DNA from: Acidobacteriota bacterium
GTDB taxonomy: Bacteria; Acidobacteriota; Terriglobia; Terriglobales; Acidobacteriaceae
DNA length: 13,462 nucleotides
Direction: 5' to 3'
Assembly (NCBI GenBank): GCA_003224835.1
Contig: QHZX01000073.1
Location: 1-13,462 of the forward strand
The notes under the pieces were generated by a model. The model saw only the letters and a list, made by a program, of their open reading frames with translations. It searched no databases and was not told the DNA's origin. The translations under genes were made by a program, and so were the position numbers. Positions 7,264-13,462 of the stretch are shown one piece after another. Within the stretch, counting starts at the first letter, position 1, and every line of letters starts with the position of its first letter.

Positions 7264-8199
7264 TCATCTCGCTTTCGCCCTCGGGTGATGTTTCTGATAC
7301 ACACTCTTCAGCCGATCGAGCGCGACGTGAGTATAAATCTGTGTGGTCGAAATATCGGAGTGTCCGAGAATGGTTTGTACAGTGCGAAGGTCGGCGCCGT
7401 TTCCCACCATGTGAGTCGCGCAACTGTGGCGCAGCATATGGGGACTCGCATGACGCCCGGTTACGCCAGAAACAGCGTCTACCATCTGCCACACTCGCTG
7501 TCGCGTGATCTTCTTCGCGCCACGAGCGATGAATAAAACTGGCGAGTTTTTATTTCCAGCAAGTTGTCGCCGCGACTCTCGCAGATAAAGCGATAAGGCA
7601 TCTTGCGCCGATCGTCCTAGTGGAACAATGCGTTCCTTATCGCCTTTGCCTCGCACCAGAACACAACCCATTTCAAGTTTCACGTCTTCGACTTTCAGCG
7701 AAACGATTTCTGAAACGCGCAGGGCTCCGGCATAAAAAACTTCCAGCATCGCCTGATTCCGGATTGCCAGCACACCAGAATCTTTATGCTCACTCGTGAC
7801 ATTCGCGGCAATCATCTGCTCGACTTCTTCCAGCGCCAGCGACTTAGGGAGCACCTTCCATTGCTTGGGAAGCGGAATATTTAGCGTGGGGTCACGTTCA
7901 ATGCGCTTGTCGAGCAGCAGGTAACGATACAGGTGCCGTATCGCCGACAGTTTCCGCGCCACGGAACGCCCGTCCAAAGAATTCGCGAACAACTGCTGGA
8001 TAAAACCCCGCACGTCTTCTTTGCGGGCATTCAGCAGAGTGCGCTTAGTAGGATCGAGAAATGCAGCGAACTGCCCAATGTCGCGCGTATAAGCAGAAAC
8101 TGTGAGCGCGCCCAGCCCTTTCTCAACTTTCAAGTAGTCGATGAATGAGCAGACAATGAGGGAATTGGTCTCAGTGGCCACATTGCGAGTATTGCTCAT
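7264..8199 (-). CDS. xerD: XerD/XerC-type tyrosine recombinase (first of a tandem pair)
   Basis: This is a 311-residue Xer recombinase. Its core-binding domain is at about 12-100. The catalytic residues are Arg161 (AGALRVSEIVSL), Lys185 (VRGKGDKERIVPLG), His254 and Arg257 (PHMLRHSCATHM), His280 (LGHSDISTTQ) and nucleophile Tyr289 (IYTHV). I took the ATG at 8199. A longer reading starts with TTG at 8238 and adds 13 unconserved residues (RHLVCHF and so on). The paralogue lies directly downstream on the same strand, so the two products may act together as a heterotetramer at a dif site, as XerC and XerD do. The closest motif match (VRGKGDKERIVPLG, HMLRHSCATHM) is to XerD, but the symbol is tentative. 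No dif-like site was identified in the window. Confidence 0.88.
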   Translation of the reverse strand: MSNTRNVATETNSLIVCSFIDYLKVEKGLGALTVSAYTRDIGQFAAFLDPTKRTLLNARKEDVRGFIQQLFANSLDGRSVARKLSAIRHLYRYLLLDKRIERDPTLNIPLPKQWKVLPKSLALEEVEQMIAANVTSEHKDSGVLAIRNQAMLEVFYAGALRVSEIVSLKVEDVKLEMGCVLVRGKGDKERIVPLGRSAQDALSLYLRESRRQLAGNKNSPVLFIARGAKKITRQRVWQMVDAVSGVTGRHASPHMLRHSCATHMVGNGADLRTVQTILGHSDISTTQIYTHVALDRLKSVYQKHHPRAKAR

Positions 8200-8290
8200 T
8201 ATTGGACATTGTTTGAAGTGACAAACCAGATGCCGCAAAAGCTGCTAAGGACATATTCCCGATCGACACGAATTACGGATTCAATGTCAT

Positions 8291-8947
8291 CTAACCCGTG
8301 GCCGGGTTCTTCGTAGCCTCTTTCAGAACGTCGACTGCATAGATCGCGCCCTGCGGCGTTTCCTCGTGTTTGAAATACGCATATGTGTCGCGGCCTGCAC
8401 TCAGGTGCTCGTGCATCCGATTCACCATGGCGCGGACCCGCTCCTCAGTTTCCGCAACACAAAGCGCGCGATTGTATTGCTTCAACGAGGAGAAGATTTC
8501 ATCGACAAACCAGGATTCGTTACGGAACTCGAACGCAGCCTGAACGCCCCTGGGAATGACCTTAAGAAAATCCTCCAGCAGCTTGGGATCAGCCTTCATA
8601 TTGGGCGGTAACTGGAAGAGCACAGGCGCAATTTTCCCCGCACGAGCCAGTGGCTCGATCGTTGAAAGAAATCGCGACAGGAATTCTTCGGTATTTTTCA
8701 AGCGCTTGATGTGGGTGATGACCTGATGCGCTTTGATTGCGAACCGAAAACTCTCAGGAGTTTGCGCTATCCATTTCTGTGCAGTTGTGTCTTTTAAAAG
8801 TTGACGGAAGGTGAGGTTGACTTCCACCGTGTTCAGTTGGCTGGCGTAGTAGGGGAGAAACTTCGTCTGTGCCAGTTTTTCCGGATAGAAACCCGGCTTC
8901 CAACTTGGATACGCCCAACCTGAAGTGCCGACGAAAAGTTGCGCCAT
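8291..8947 (-). CDS. DUF72 (YecE-like) protein, probably shortened by an internal deletion
   Basis: This 218-residue protein belongs to the DUF72 family, TIM-barrel-like proteins of unknown activity. The family hallmarks are present: VGTSGWAYPSWKPGFYP (6-22), the VEVNLTFRQL strand (41-50), FAIKAHQVITH (69-79), FQLPPNMKAD (111-120), AFEFRNESW (138-146), and the C-terminal YAYFKHEETPQGAIYA (189-204). Relatives I recall carry about 40 residues between the CVAETE strand and the RDTYAYFKHEE strand, including an aromatic DFxYxRxR segment. Here only about 16 remain, so roughly 24 codons seem lost in frame near 8446-8438. The length also falls below the usual 240 or so. The loss would remove a barrel strand, so activity is doubtful. 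It starts 23 bases after the polymerase gene with no clear Shine-Dalgarno, so the two are probably co-transcribed. Confidence 0.85.
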   Translation of the reverse strand: MAQLFVGTSGWAYPSWKPGFYPEKLAQTKFLPYYASQLNTVEVNLTFRQLLKDTTAQKWIAQTPESFRFAIKAHQVITHIKRLKNTEEFLSRFLSTIEPLARAGKIAPVLFQLPPNMKADPKLLEDFLKVIPRGVQAAFEFRNESWFVDEIFSSLKQYNRALCVAETEERVRAMVNRMHEHLSAGRDTYAYFKHEETPQGAIYAVDVLKEATKNPATG

Positions 8948-8970
8948 GTGCGTGAGTGCGTCTGGCCGAA

Positions 8971-10032
8971 TTATATTCGCTTGCGCAGCTTCTCTCGTGA
9001 AGAGCGATTTCCCGTTTGCGGTTTCTTCTTGGCAGCGCTCGGCCGCTTTCGCCCATCGTTTTGCGCCTGCGCGGCCATTTGCAGGCCGGTTGCAACCGCC
9101 TCTGCTTTCCCTTCTTCAATGCCGGGCAGTTTTGGCAGCTTTTGTTTCAAGCTCAGCAAAGGAGCGAACAGGTCTCCCATTTTGTCGACGCGTTCCAAAG
9201 TCTGATGCGACTCAAACACCAAGAACTTCGGGTCTTTCTTCTTCAACGCACGCTCGACTTCATCCCAGCTCACCGGGGTTGAAACCGTCGGACGTTCGCG
9301 CGCGCGGAGAGCATACACGCTAACAGTAGTCTTGTGTTCATCGTTTTGGCTCCAATCCACAAAAACTTTATTTGTGCGGATCGCCTTCTTCATATCGGAG
9401 ACAACCCGGTCGCGATGTTCGTTTTCGAGCAGTCGAGCCAGCGCGTGAGCAAACGGCTTGGTCTCGTCGTAACTCGTTTTCGTATTCAGCGGCACATAAA
9501 TCTGCAGTCCCTTTGATCCAGAAGTCTTTGGGAAACTCTCGAGATTGAAATGCTCAAAAATTGCGCGCAGCCAGACCGCGACCTGACAGCATTGAATGAT
9601 GTTGGCCGGCGGGCCAGGGTCGAGGTCAAAGACCATCGATCGCGGACACATGATGTCTTGCCCGAACGAGAGCGATGGATGCAGTTCGATCGCGCCTAGG
9701 TTCGCCACCCAGACCAGCGTCGGCAGATCATTACAAAGAATGTAATTAACATCGCGCTGGTTGCCCTCGCTCCAGATGGGAACTGTCTTCACCCAATCCG
9801 GGCGATGTTTGGTGGCGTTCTTTTCAAAAAAAGGCGGTTCGTTCACGCCATTGGGATAACGCTTCAGCGTGAGCGGCTTATTTTTTAAGTGGGGTACGAG
9901 AACCGGCGCAATCCTTGCGTAGTAATCGATGACTTGGCCCTTTGTGAATCCGACAGAAGGGTAGAAGACCTTATCAAGGTTGGTCAGCTTGAGCTGTTTG
10001 CCTTCGATTTCGACGATTTGGTCGGCCGACAT
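8971..10032 (-). CDS. Stand-alone LigD-type DNA polymerase/primase (PrimPol) domain protein
   Basis: This 353-residue protein is the polymerase domain of bacterial ligase D without the ligase or nuclease modules. It shows the family order: LTNLDKVFYP (16-25), YILCNDLPTLVWVANLGAIELHP (97-119), the metal-binding FDLDPG (Asp136, Asp138), KTSGSKGLQIYVPL (169-182), and KVFVDWSQN with the third acidic residue Asp226. LigD polymerases extend or fill broken ends in Ku-dependent end joining. Stand-alone forms may instead fill short gaps in excision repair, as proposed for mycobacterial Prim-PolC. In LigD proteins a histidine often stands where this protein has Gln177, which may affect nucleotide handling. 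Residues 300-353 form a Lys/Arg-rich tail beyond the catalytic domain, possibly for DNA binding. No Ku or ligase gene is in the window. The ATG at 10032 follows GGAAC. Confidence 0.9.
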   Translation of the reverse strand: MSADQIVEIEGKQLKLTNLDKVFYPSVGFTKGQVIDYYARIAPVLVPHLKNKPLTLKRYPNGVNEPPFFEKNATKHRPDWVKTVPIWSEGNQRDVNYILCNDLPTLVWVANLGAIELHPSLSFGQDIMCPRSMVFDLDPGPPANIIQCCQVAVWLRAIFEHFNLESFPKTSGSKGLQIYVPLNTKTSYDETKPFAHALARLLENEHRDRVVSDMKKAIRTNKVFVDWSQNDEHKTTVSVYALRARERPTVSTPVSWDEVERALKKKDPKFLVFESHQTLERVDKMGDLFAPLLSLKQKLPKLPGIEEGKAEAVATGLQMAAQAQNDGRKRPSAAKKKPQTGNRSSREKLRKRI

Positions 10033-10087
10033 GGAGTTCCAAGGCTTGGATGCGGAAGTGCTCTAAGGAGCTTCGCAATCTAAAACG

Positions 10088-11703
10088 TTACGCGTTGGCT
10101 TTGATCATTTGCTCGGCATGCTTCAGGGAAGTGTCGGTCAATGTGGCGCCGCTCAGCATTCTTGCGATCTCTTCCGTCCGTTCCTCCCCGCTGATCTCGC
10201 TCACCGTGGTCCGGGTCCGGCCACTCACTTGTTTCTTCGATATTAAATAATGATGGTCCGCAAAGGTTGCGATTTGTGGGAGGTGAGTTACGCAAACAAT
10301 TTGATGCGCGTGCGCCAATTCCTTAAGCTTCTTGCCAACCGCTTCAGCAGCCCGGCCGCCAATTCCAGTATCGATTTCGTCAAAAACCAGAGTGCGTTGA
10401 GCTCCAGCGCTGCGTTTCTTGGCTGAGCCTGATTCCACTGCCGCCTTCAAGGCCAGCATGACCCGCGAGAGTTCACCGCCAGACGCGATTTCTTCCAGAG
10501 GATGCATCGGCTCACCCGGGTTGGTCGAGATTAAATATTCGGCTTGATCGAAACCTGAGGCTGTCCAGTTGCTCTCTTCGTCGGTTCCGCCAAGCTCGAT
10601 TCGAAATTGCGACTTCATCGCCAATTGGTTGATTTCCGTTTCGACCAGCTTCCCTAATTTCTTTGCGGCTTCATAGCGCTTTTTTGAAATTGCGCGCGCT
10701 GCTTGCAGATATCGTTCAGCCGCTGTCGCCAACTCGCTCCGCAGTTGCTGCAGAATTCCATCTTTGTTTTCTTTTTCTGAGAGTTTTTTGCTGACTTCGA
10801 CGCCCAGCTTGAATATATCTTCCAAGGTTGGCCCGTACTTGCGCTTCAACCGATCAAGCAACGAGAGGCGGTCTTCAATTTCCGCCAGTCGCTCCGGGGA
10901 CGCTTCAATTGCACCCGCATAGTCACGCAAGCTGGCGCCGACATCCTCAATACTGATGCGCGCGGATTCGAGCGCGGCGAGACCTTCCTGAAATTTCGGC
11001 TCATAGCGGATGAGTTCTTCCAAATGTTTTTGAGCTGAACGTAGTGACGCAGAGGTGGATGCTGCCCCCTCGTACAGCAGATCAAAGGCGTGCATGGCCG
11101 CGCTGTAAATCTTTTCTGCGTTGGCCAGCACTCGCTTCTGCGCATCCAGACGCTCGTCTTCGCCCGTCTGGATTTTCGATTCATGTCGATACGCGACTTG
11201 ATCTGCTTCCATTCGTTAAAACTCTGCCGTAGTGGCTCGAGCTGGGTGCCTGCGAACTGATCGAGCAAGTCCAGCCGGGCTCCTGCATCAAATGAAACTA
11301 AAGATTCATTCTGCGCATGAATGCTCGCAATATGCGGCGCCAGCTGTTTAAGCAGGGCAACCGTTGCAGGTTGATTGTTGACGAAAACGCGGCCCTTGGC
11401 GGAAATTTCCCGCCGCAGGATAAGCCCGGCATCGTCAGCATCCATCCCATTCTCCTCAAGAATTTTCGAGACGGATTTTTCGGCGTCCGTCTGGAGCTCG
11501 AATACGGCAGAAACCACCGCGCGTTCGGCGCCGAACCGGACCACATCTGGGGAAGCTTTTCCGCCCAGAAGCAGCGCAAGGGCGTCGATCAGCATGGATT
11601 TGCCGGCGCCGGTTTCGCCAGTGAGCAGATTCAGCCCAGCCCCAAACTCGACTGCGACGTTCTCAATCACCGCGAAGTTTTCAAGGCGCAGTTCGACCAG
11701 CAC
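10088..11703 (-). pseudogene. recN: recN, DNA repair ATPase, broken by a deletion and frameshift
   Basis: RecN is an SMC-like ATPase that acts early in double-strand break repair. The N-terminal half starts at the GTG at 11703, six bases after AGGA. It carries Walker A GETGAGKS (29-36) and is recognisable to about residue 173 (NEWKQIKSRID). After that the same frame runs as nonsense to a stop at 10846. The C-terminal half is in another frame, beginning near GEDERLDAQKRVLANAEK (from 11164) and continuing through ASGGELSRVMLAL, Walker B LVFDEID, CVTHLPQ and MIKANA at 10088. Between the Trp of NEWK and GEDE, 44 bases remain where RecN normally has about 38 codons, so about 70 bases are missing, of length 3n+1. 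The lost part is the LDLLxFQxxEI coiled coil. The downstream frame has an ATG at 11212, but a fragment starting there lacks Walker A. Confidence 0.88.
11164..11209 (-). other. Deletion/frameshift junction inside recN
   Basis: In the minus-strand reading, recognisable N-terminal RecN sequence (NEWKQIKSRID) and recognisable C-terminal sequence (GEDERLDA) both run into this stretch in different frames. The breakpoint lies inside it and cannot be placed to the base without an intact relative. There is no long homopolymer, so a simple one-base sequencing slip does not explain the missing coiled-coil segment. Confidence 0.75.
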
Positions 11704-11749
11704 GGCTGTCCTGGAAAGAAGAAGTTGAGCGCAGGATAGCACGAAAAGC

Positions 11750-11775
11750 AGTGGCTAGTGGTTAGTTGTCAGTGG
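11750..11775. repeat. Short AGTGG direct repeats in the lspA-recN gap
   Basis: AGTGG occurs three times, at 11750-11754, 11757-11761 and 11771-11775, separated by CT and TTAGTTGTC. It lies in the 121-base intergenic stretch between lspA and recN. It may be a remnant of an intergenic simple repeat; no function can be assigned. Confidence 0.4.
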
Positions 11776-11801
11776 ACACGTCGTACCAGGTTCATGGAGG
11801 A

Positions 11802-11819
11802 ACGAGCGCCCTCGCCCGT
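11802..11819. terminator. Imperfect hairpin between lspA and recN, weak terminator candidate
   Basis: ACGAGCG and CGCCCGT can pair (six of seven positions, one A-C mismatch) around a CCCT loop. The hairpin sits just past the lspA stop. It lacks a T-run on the minus strand, so intrinsic termination is not well supported. It may be a structured intergenic repeat instead. Confidence 0.25.
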
Positions 11820-11824
11820 GATTT

Positions 11825-12331
11825 CTAGGCCGACTTTTCAGCCGTGGGTGCCTTCGCAAATAAGATTTCAAATACCAGCAGCCCTGCCCCTACGACAATC
11901 GCGCTGTCGGCAACGTTGAATGCGGGCCATTGGTATGAACCGAGATAAACCAGAAGAAAATCCACCACTCGGCCGCTCAGCAGCCGGTCCCACAAATTTC
12001 CCAGCGCGCCACCCAAAATCAGCGACAGTCCGACGCCGGTAGCCGTCATGGTGTGGCTGCTGCGCCATAGAAGGGCCGAGACAATCACCAGCGCGACTAT
12101 CGAGAACAACACCAGTAGCCCGATTTTCCATTCGGACGGGGAGTCGGCAAACAGTCCAAAAGCCGCGCCCCGGTTCTCCACGTGCGTGATGTAGAACACG
12201 CGCTTTATAACCGTAACGCTGTCGTGCAGCGAAATCTCTCGAGCCACGAGCCATTTCGTATAGCGGTCGAGCAGCAACACACCTAGGGCTATTAACAAAT
12301 GAAGTCTACGCATTACTCGCTGACCACTCAT
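11825..12331 (-). CDS. lspA: Lipoprotein signal peptidase (signal peptidase II)
   Basis: LspA is the inner-membrane aspartyl protease that removes signal peptides from prolipoproteins after they are diacylated. The 168-residue reading from the ATG at 12331 has four hydrophobic membrane segments (about 9-27, 68-90, 97-113 and 138-158). It carries the family motifs HVENRGAAFGLF (50-61), GGALGNLWDRL (107-117), and the catalytic pair Asp124 (RVVDF) and Asp142 (FNVADSAI). The numbering is close to that of well-studied homologues. The start lies nine bases after the ileS stop. A TTG at 12343 overlapping that stop and an ATG at 12313 are alternatives. The ileS-lspA order is common in bacteria and supports one transcript. 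A short hydrophilic tail (KAPTAEKSA) closes the protein. Confidence 0.94.
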   Translation of the reverse strand: MSGQRVMRRLHLLIALGVLLLDRYTKWLVAREISLHDSVTVIKRVFYITHVENRGAAFGLFADSPSEWKIGLLVLFSIVALVIVSALLWRSSHTMTATGVGLSLILGGALGNLWDRLLSGRVVDFLLVYLGSYQWPAFNVADSAIVVGAGLLVFEILFAKAPTAEKSA

Positions 12332-12339
12332 TTCAAAGT

Positions 12340-13462
12340 TCAAGATTTAGATGATGCGGCGGATTCGTCAGCTGCAATTTGCCTCACAACCGGAATGCAC
12401 CGCTCGCACAGCGTTGGGTAATCCTGATCCTCGCCGACTCGAGTCGAATAGTTCCAGCAACGTTCGCATTCCTTACCCGCAGCCTTGGCAACTTCGACAG
12501 CCAGATGCCCACTGCCGTTGCGCGACGGTCCACGTTCCACATCAACTTGGGAGACAATAAATGCATAACGCAGGTCTGGTTTGTAACGCTCCAGTACCGG
12601 ATAAAACGGATCAGAAGCCGTGACCTTCACCTGCGCTTCCAGGCTCTTTCCAATCTGCTTCTGATTTCGCGCTTCTTCCAGCGCTTTCAGCACTTGATCA
12701 CGCACGGCAAGCAACTTTGCCCAGTCTTCCTGCTGCCCTGCATCTGCGGCCGGTACGCCTTCACCCAGAACATCCCTTGCCTCCGGAAAGTTTGCCAGAT
12801 GAACACTTGTGGCTCGCGAATCCGTTTTTGGCAAATACTGCCAGACCTCGTCACAGGTGAAGCTCATGATGGGCGCCAGTAACCGGACCATCGCCTCGCC
12901 AATCCGCCAAAGTGCCGTTTGCGCGGCGCGCCGCCCAGGGGAATCTGCCGCAAACGTGTAAAGCCGGTCTTTCACGATGTCGACATAAAAGGCGCTTAGC
13001 TCAACGACTACGAAATGGTTCACCGCGTGGTAGATCTTGTGGAATGCGAATTCCTCATACCACTGGATAACATCTGCAGACAAAGCCCACGCCTTCCGCA
13101 AAATGTACTGATCCACAGCCTGCAGCTTCTCAAATGGGACAGCGTCACGCCCGGGATCGAAACCCTCCAGGTTGCTCAATACGTAACGGAAGAGCTTGTT
13201 GCGAATATCGCGATATGCTTCCGCAATCCTTTGCATGAGCTTTTCTGAGCCGACCACGTCCTCGCGAAAATCAACCGATGCCACCCAGAGACGCACGATC
13301 TCCGCACCCATACGATTAGCGATGTCGACTGGATCAACGTCATTTCCGCGCGACTTCGACATGGCCCGCCCTTGCTCATCCAGGGTCCATCCTGGAGTGG
13401 CCACCATTTTGTAAGGTGCGCTACCCTGTGCGCCCAGGGAGCAAAGGAGGGAAGACATAAAC
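12340..13462 (-). CDS. ileS: Isoleucyl-tRNA synthetase, C-terminal part (5' end outside window)
   Basis: This is the C-terminal 373 residues of a class I isoleucyl-tRNA synthetase, which charges tRNA-Ile. The frame is open to the window edge, and the ATG at 13458 is internal. The visible protein begins in the end of the catalytic domain with SSLLCSLGAQGSAPYKMV. The signature loop at 13365-13351 reads AMSKS rather than the classic KMSKS; the second lysine, the one usually held essential, is kept. The anticodon-binding helical domain follows (RLWVASVDFREDVVGS, FRYVLSNLEGFDP, FYVDIVKDRLY, MSFTCDEVWQYLP). A C-terminal zinc-finger-like motif, CERCW then LCERC with CxxC pairs, lies at 12468-12397, as in E. 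coli-type enzymes. The coding sequence ends nine bases before the chosen lspA start. Confidence 0.95.
   Translation of the reverse strand, partial: FMSSLLCSLGAQGSAPYKMVATPGWTLDEQGRAMSKSRGNDVDPVDIANRMGAEIVRLWVASVDFREDVVGSEKLMQRIAEAYRDIRNKLFRYVLSNLEGFDPGRDAVPFEKLQAVDQYILRKAWALSADVIQWYEEFAFHKIYHAVNHFVVVELSAFYVDIVKDRLYTFAADSPGRRAAQTALWRIGEAMVRLLAPIMSFTCDEVWQYLPKTDSRATSVHLANFPEARDVLGEGVPAADAGQQEDWAKLLAVRDQVLKALEEARNQKQIGKSLEAQVKVTASDPFYPVLERYKPDLRYAFIVSQVDVERGPSRNGSGHLAVEVAKAAGKECERCWNYSTRVGEDQDYPTLCERCIPVVRQIAADESAASSKS

Noticed and set aside
6247..8199. Phage or integron integrases marking a mobile element
   Set aside because: Both proteins have compact Xer length with no arm-binding domain. 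No attachment-site repeats, phage genes or cassette arrays flank them.
8200..8238. N-terminal extension of the first recombinase from a TTG
   Set aside because: The added 13 residues are outside the core-binding domain, and an ATG at 8199 gives the normal Xer length.
8971..10032. Complete NHEJ operon (Ku plus LigD)
   Set aside because: Only the polymerase domain is present. No Ku or ATP-dependent ligase gene occurs anywhere in the window.
11164..11212. Programmed -1 frameshift joining the two recN halves
   Set aside because: No X-XXY-YYZ slippery heptamer is present in the right frame, and slippage would not restore the roughly 23 missing coiled-coil residues.
11317..11739. Long plus-strand open frames antisense to recN (also 11375-11728)
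   Set aside because: Their products look like no known protein, and the opposite strand encodes clear RecN sequence. They are shadows of a GC-rich gene.
12379..12882. 167-codon plus-strand frame opposite ileS
   Set aside because: It lies entirely antisense to the conserved C-terminal part of isoleucyl-tRNA synthetase, has no ribosome site, and its translation is rich in Arg, Cys and Leu without motifs.

Overview
The window looks like chromosomal DNA from a soil-type Acidobacteriota, possibly a Koribacter/Terriglobia-like lineage. This is inference from moderate-to-high GC judged by eye, a stand-alone LigD-type primase-polymerase, a DUF2846 secreted protein, a DUF433/DUF5615 toxin-antitoxin pair, and an intergenic element resembling repeats I associate with that phylum. 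No rRNA, tRNA, CRISPR array or insertion sequence was seen, and no gene-free stretch exceeds 300 bases.

Layout from the left. On the minus strand lie an APC-family amino acid permease (C-terminus cut by the window edge), a single-domain STAS anti-sigma-factor antagonist and a secreted protein of unknown function. A 117-base divergent gap follows. On the plus strand come a 908-residue fusion (acyl-adenylate/acyl-CoA synthetase, acyl carrier protein, PlsC acyltransferase) and a two-gene type II toxin-antitoxin module joined by an ATGA overlap. The rest is on the minus strand. In transcription order it is ileS (5' part outside the window), lspA, a broken recN, a LigD-type polymerase, a DUF72 protein, and two tandem Xer-type tyrosine recombinases.

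The minus-strand block from recN to the recombinases (10.1-11.7 kb down to 6.2 kb) reads as a DNA repair and recombination cluster: RecN for double-strand break repair, a primase-polymerase of the NHEJ or gap-filling type, a TIM-barrel-like DUF72 protein, and a Xer pair that could resolve chromosome dimers. ileS-lspA is a common bacterial pairing.

The most notable observation is damage. recN has lost about 70 bases of its coiled-coil region, and the loss shifts the frame between its two ATPase halves. The DUF72 gene seems to have lost about 24 codons in frame. The two lesions are about the same size, so either real decay or an assembly artefact is possible. The three-domain lipid fusion is the most interesting intact protein.
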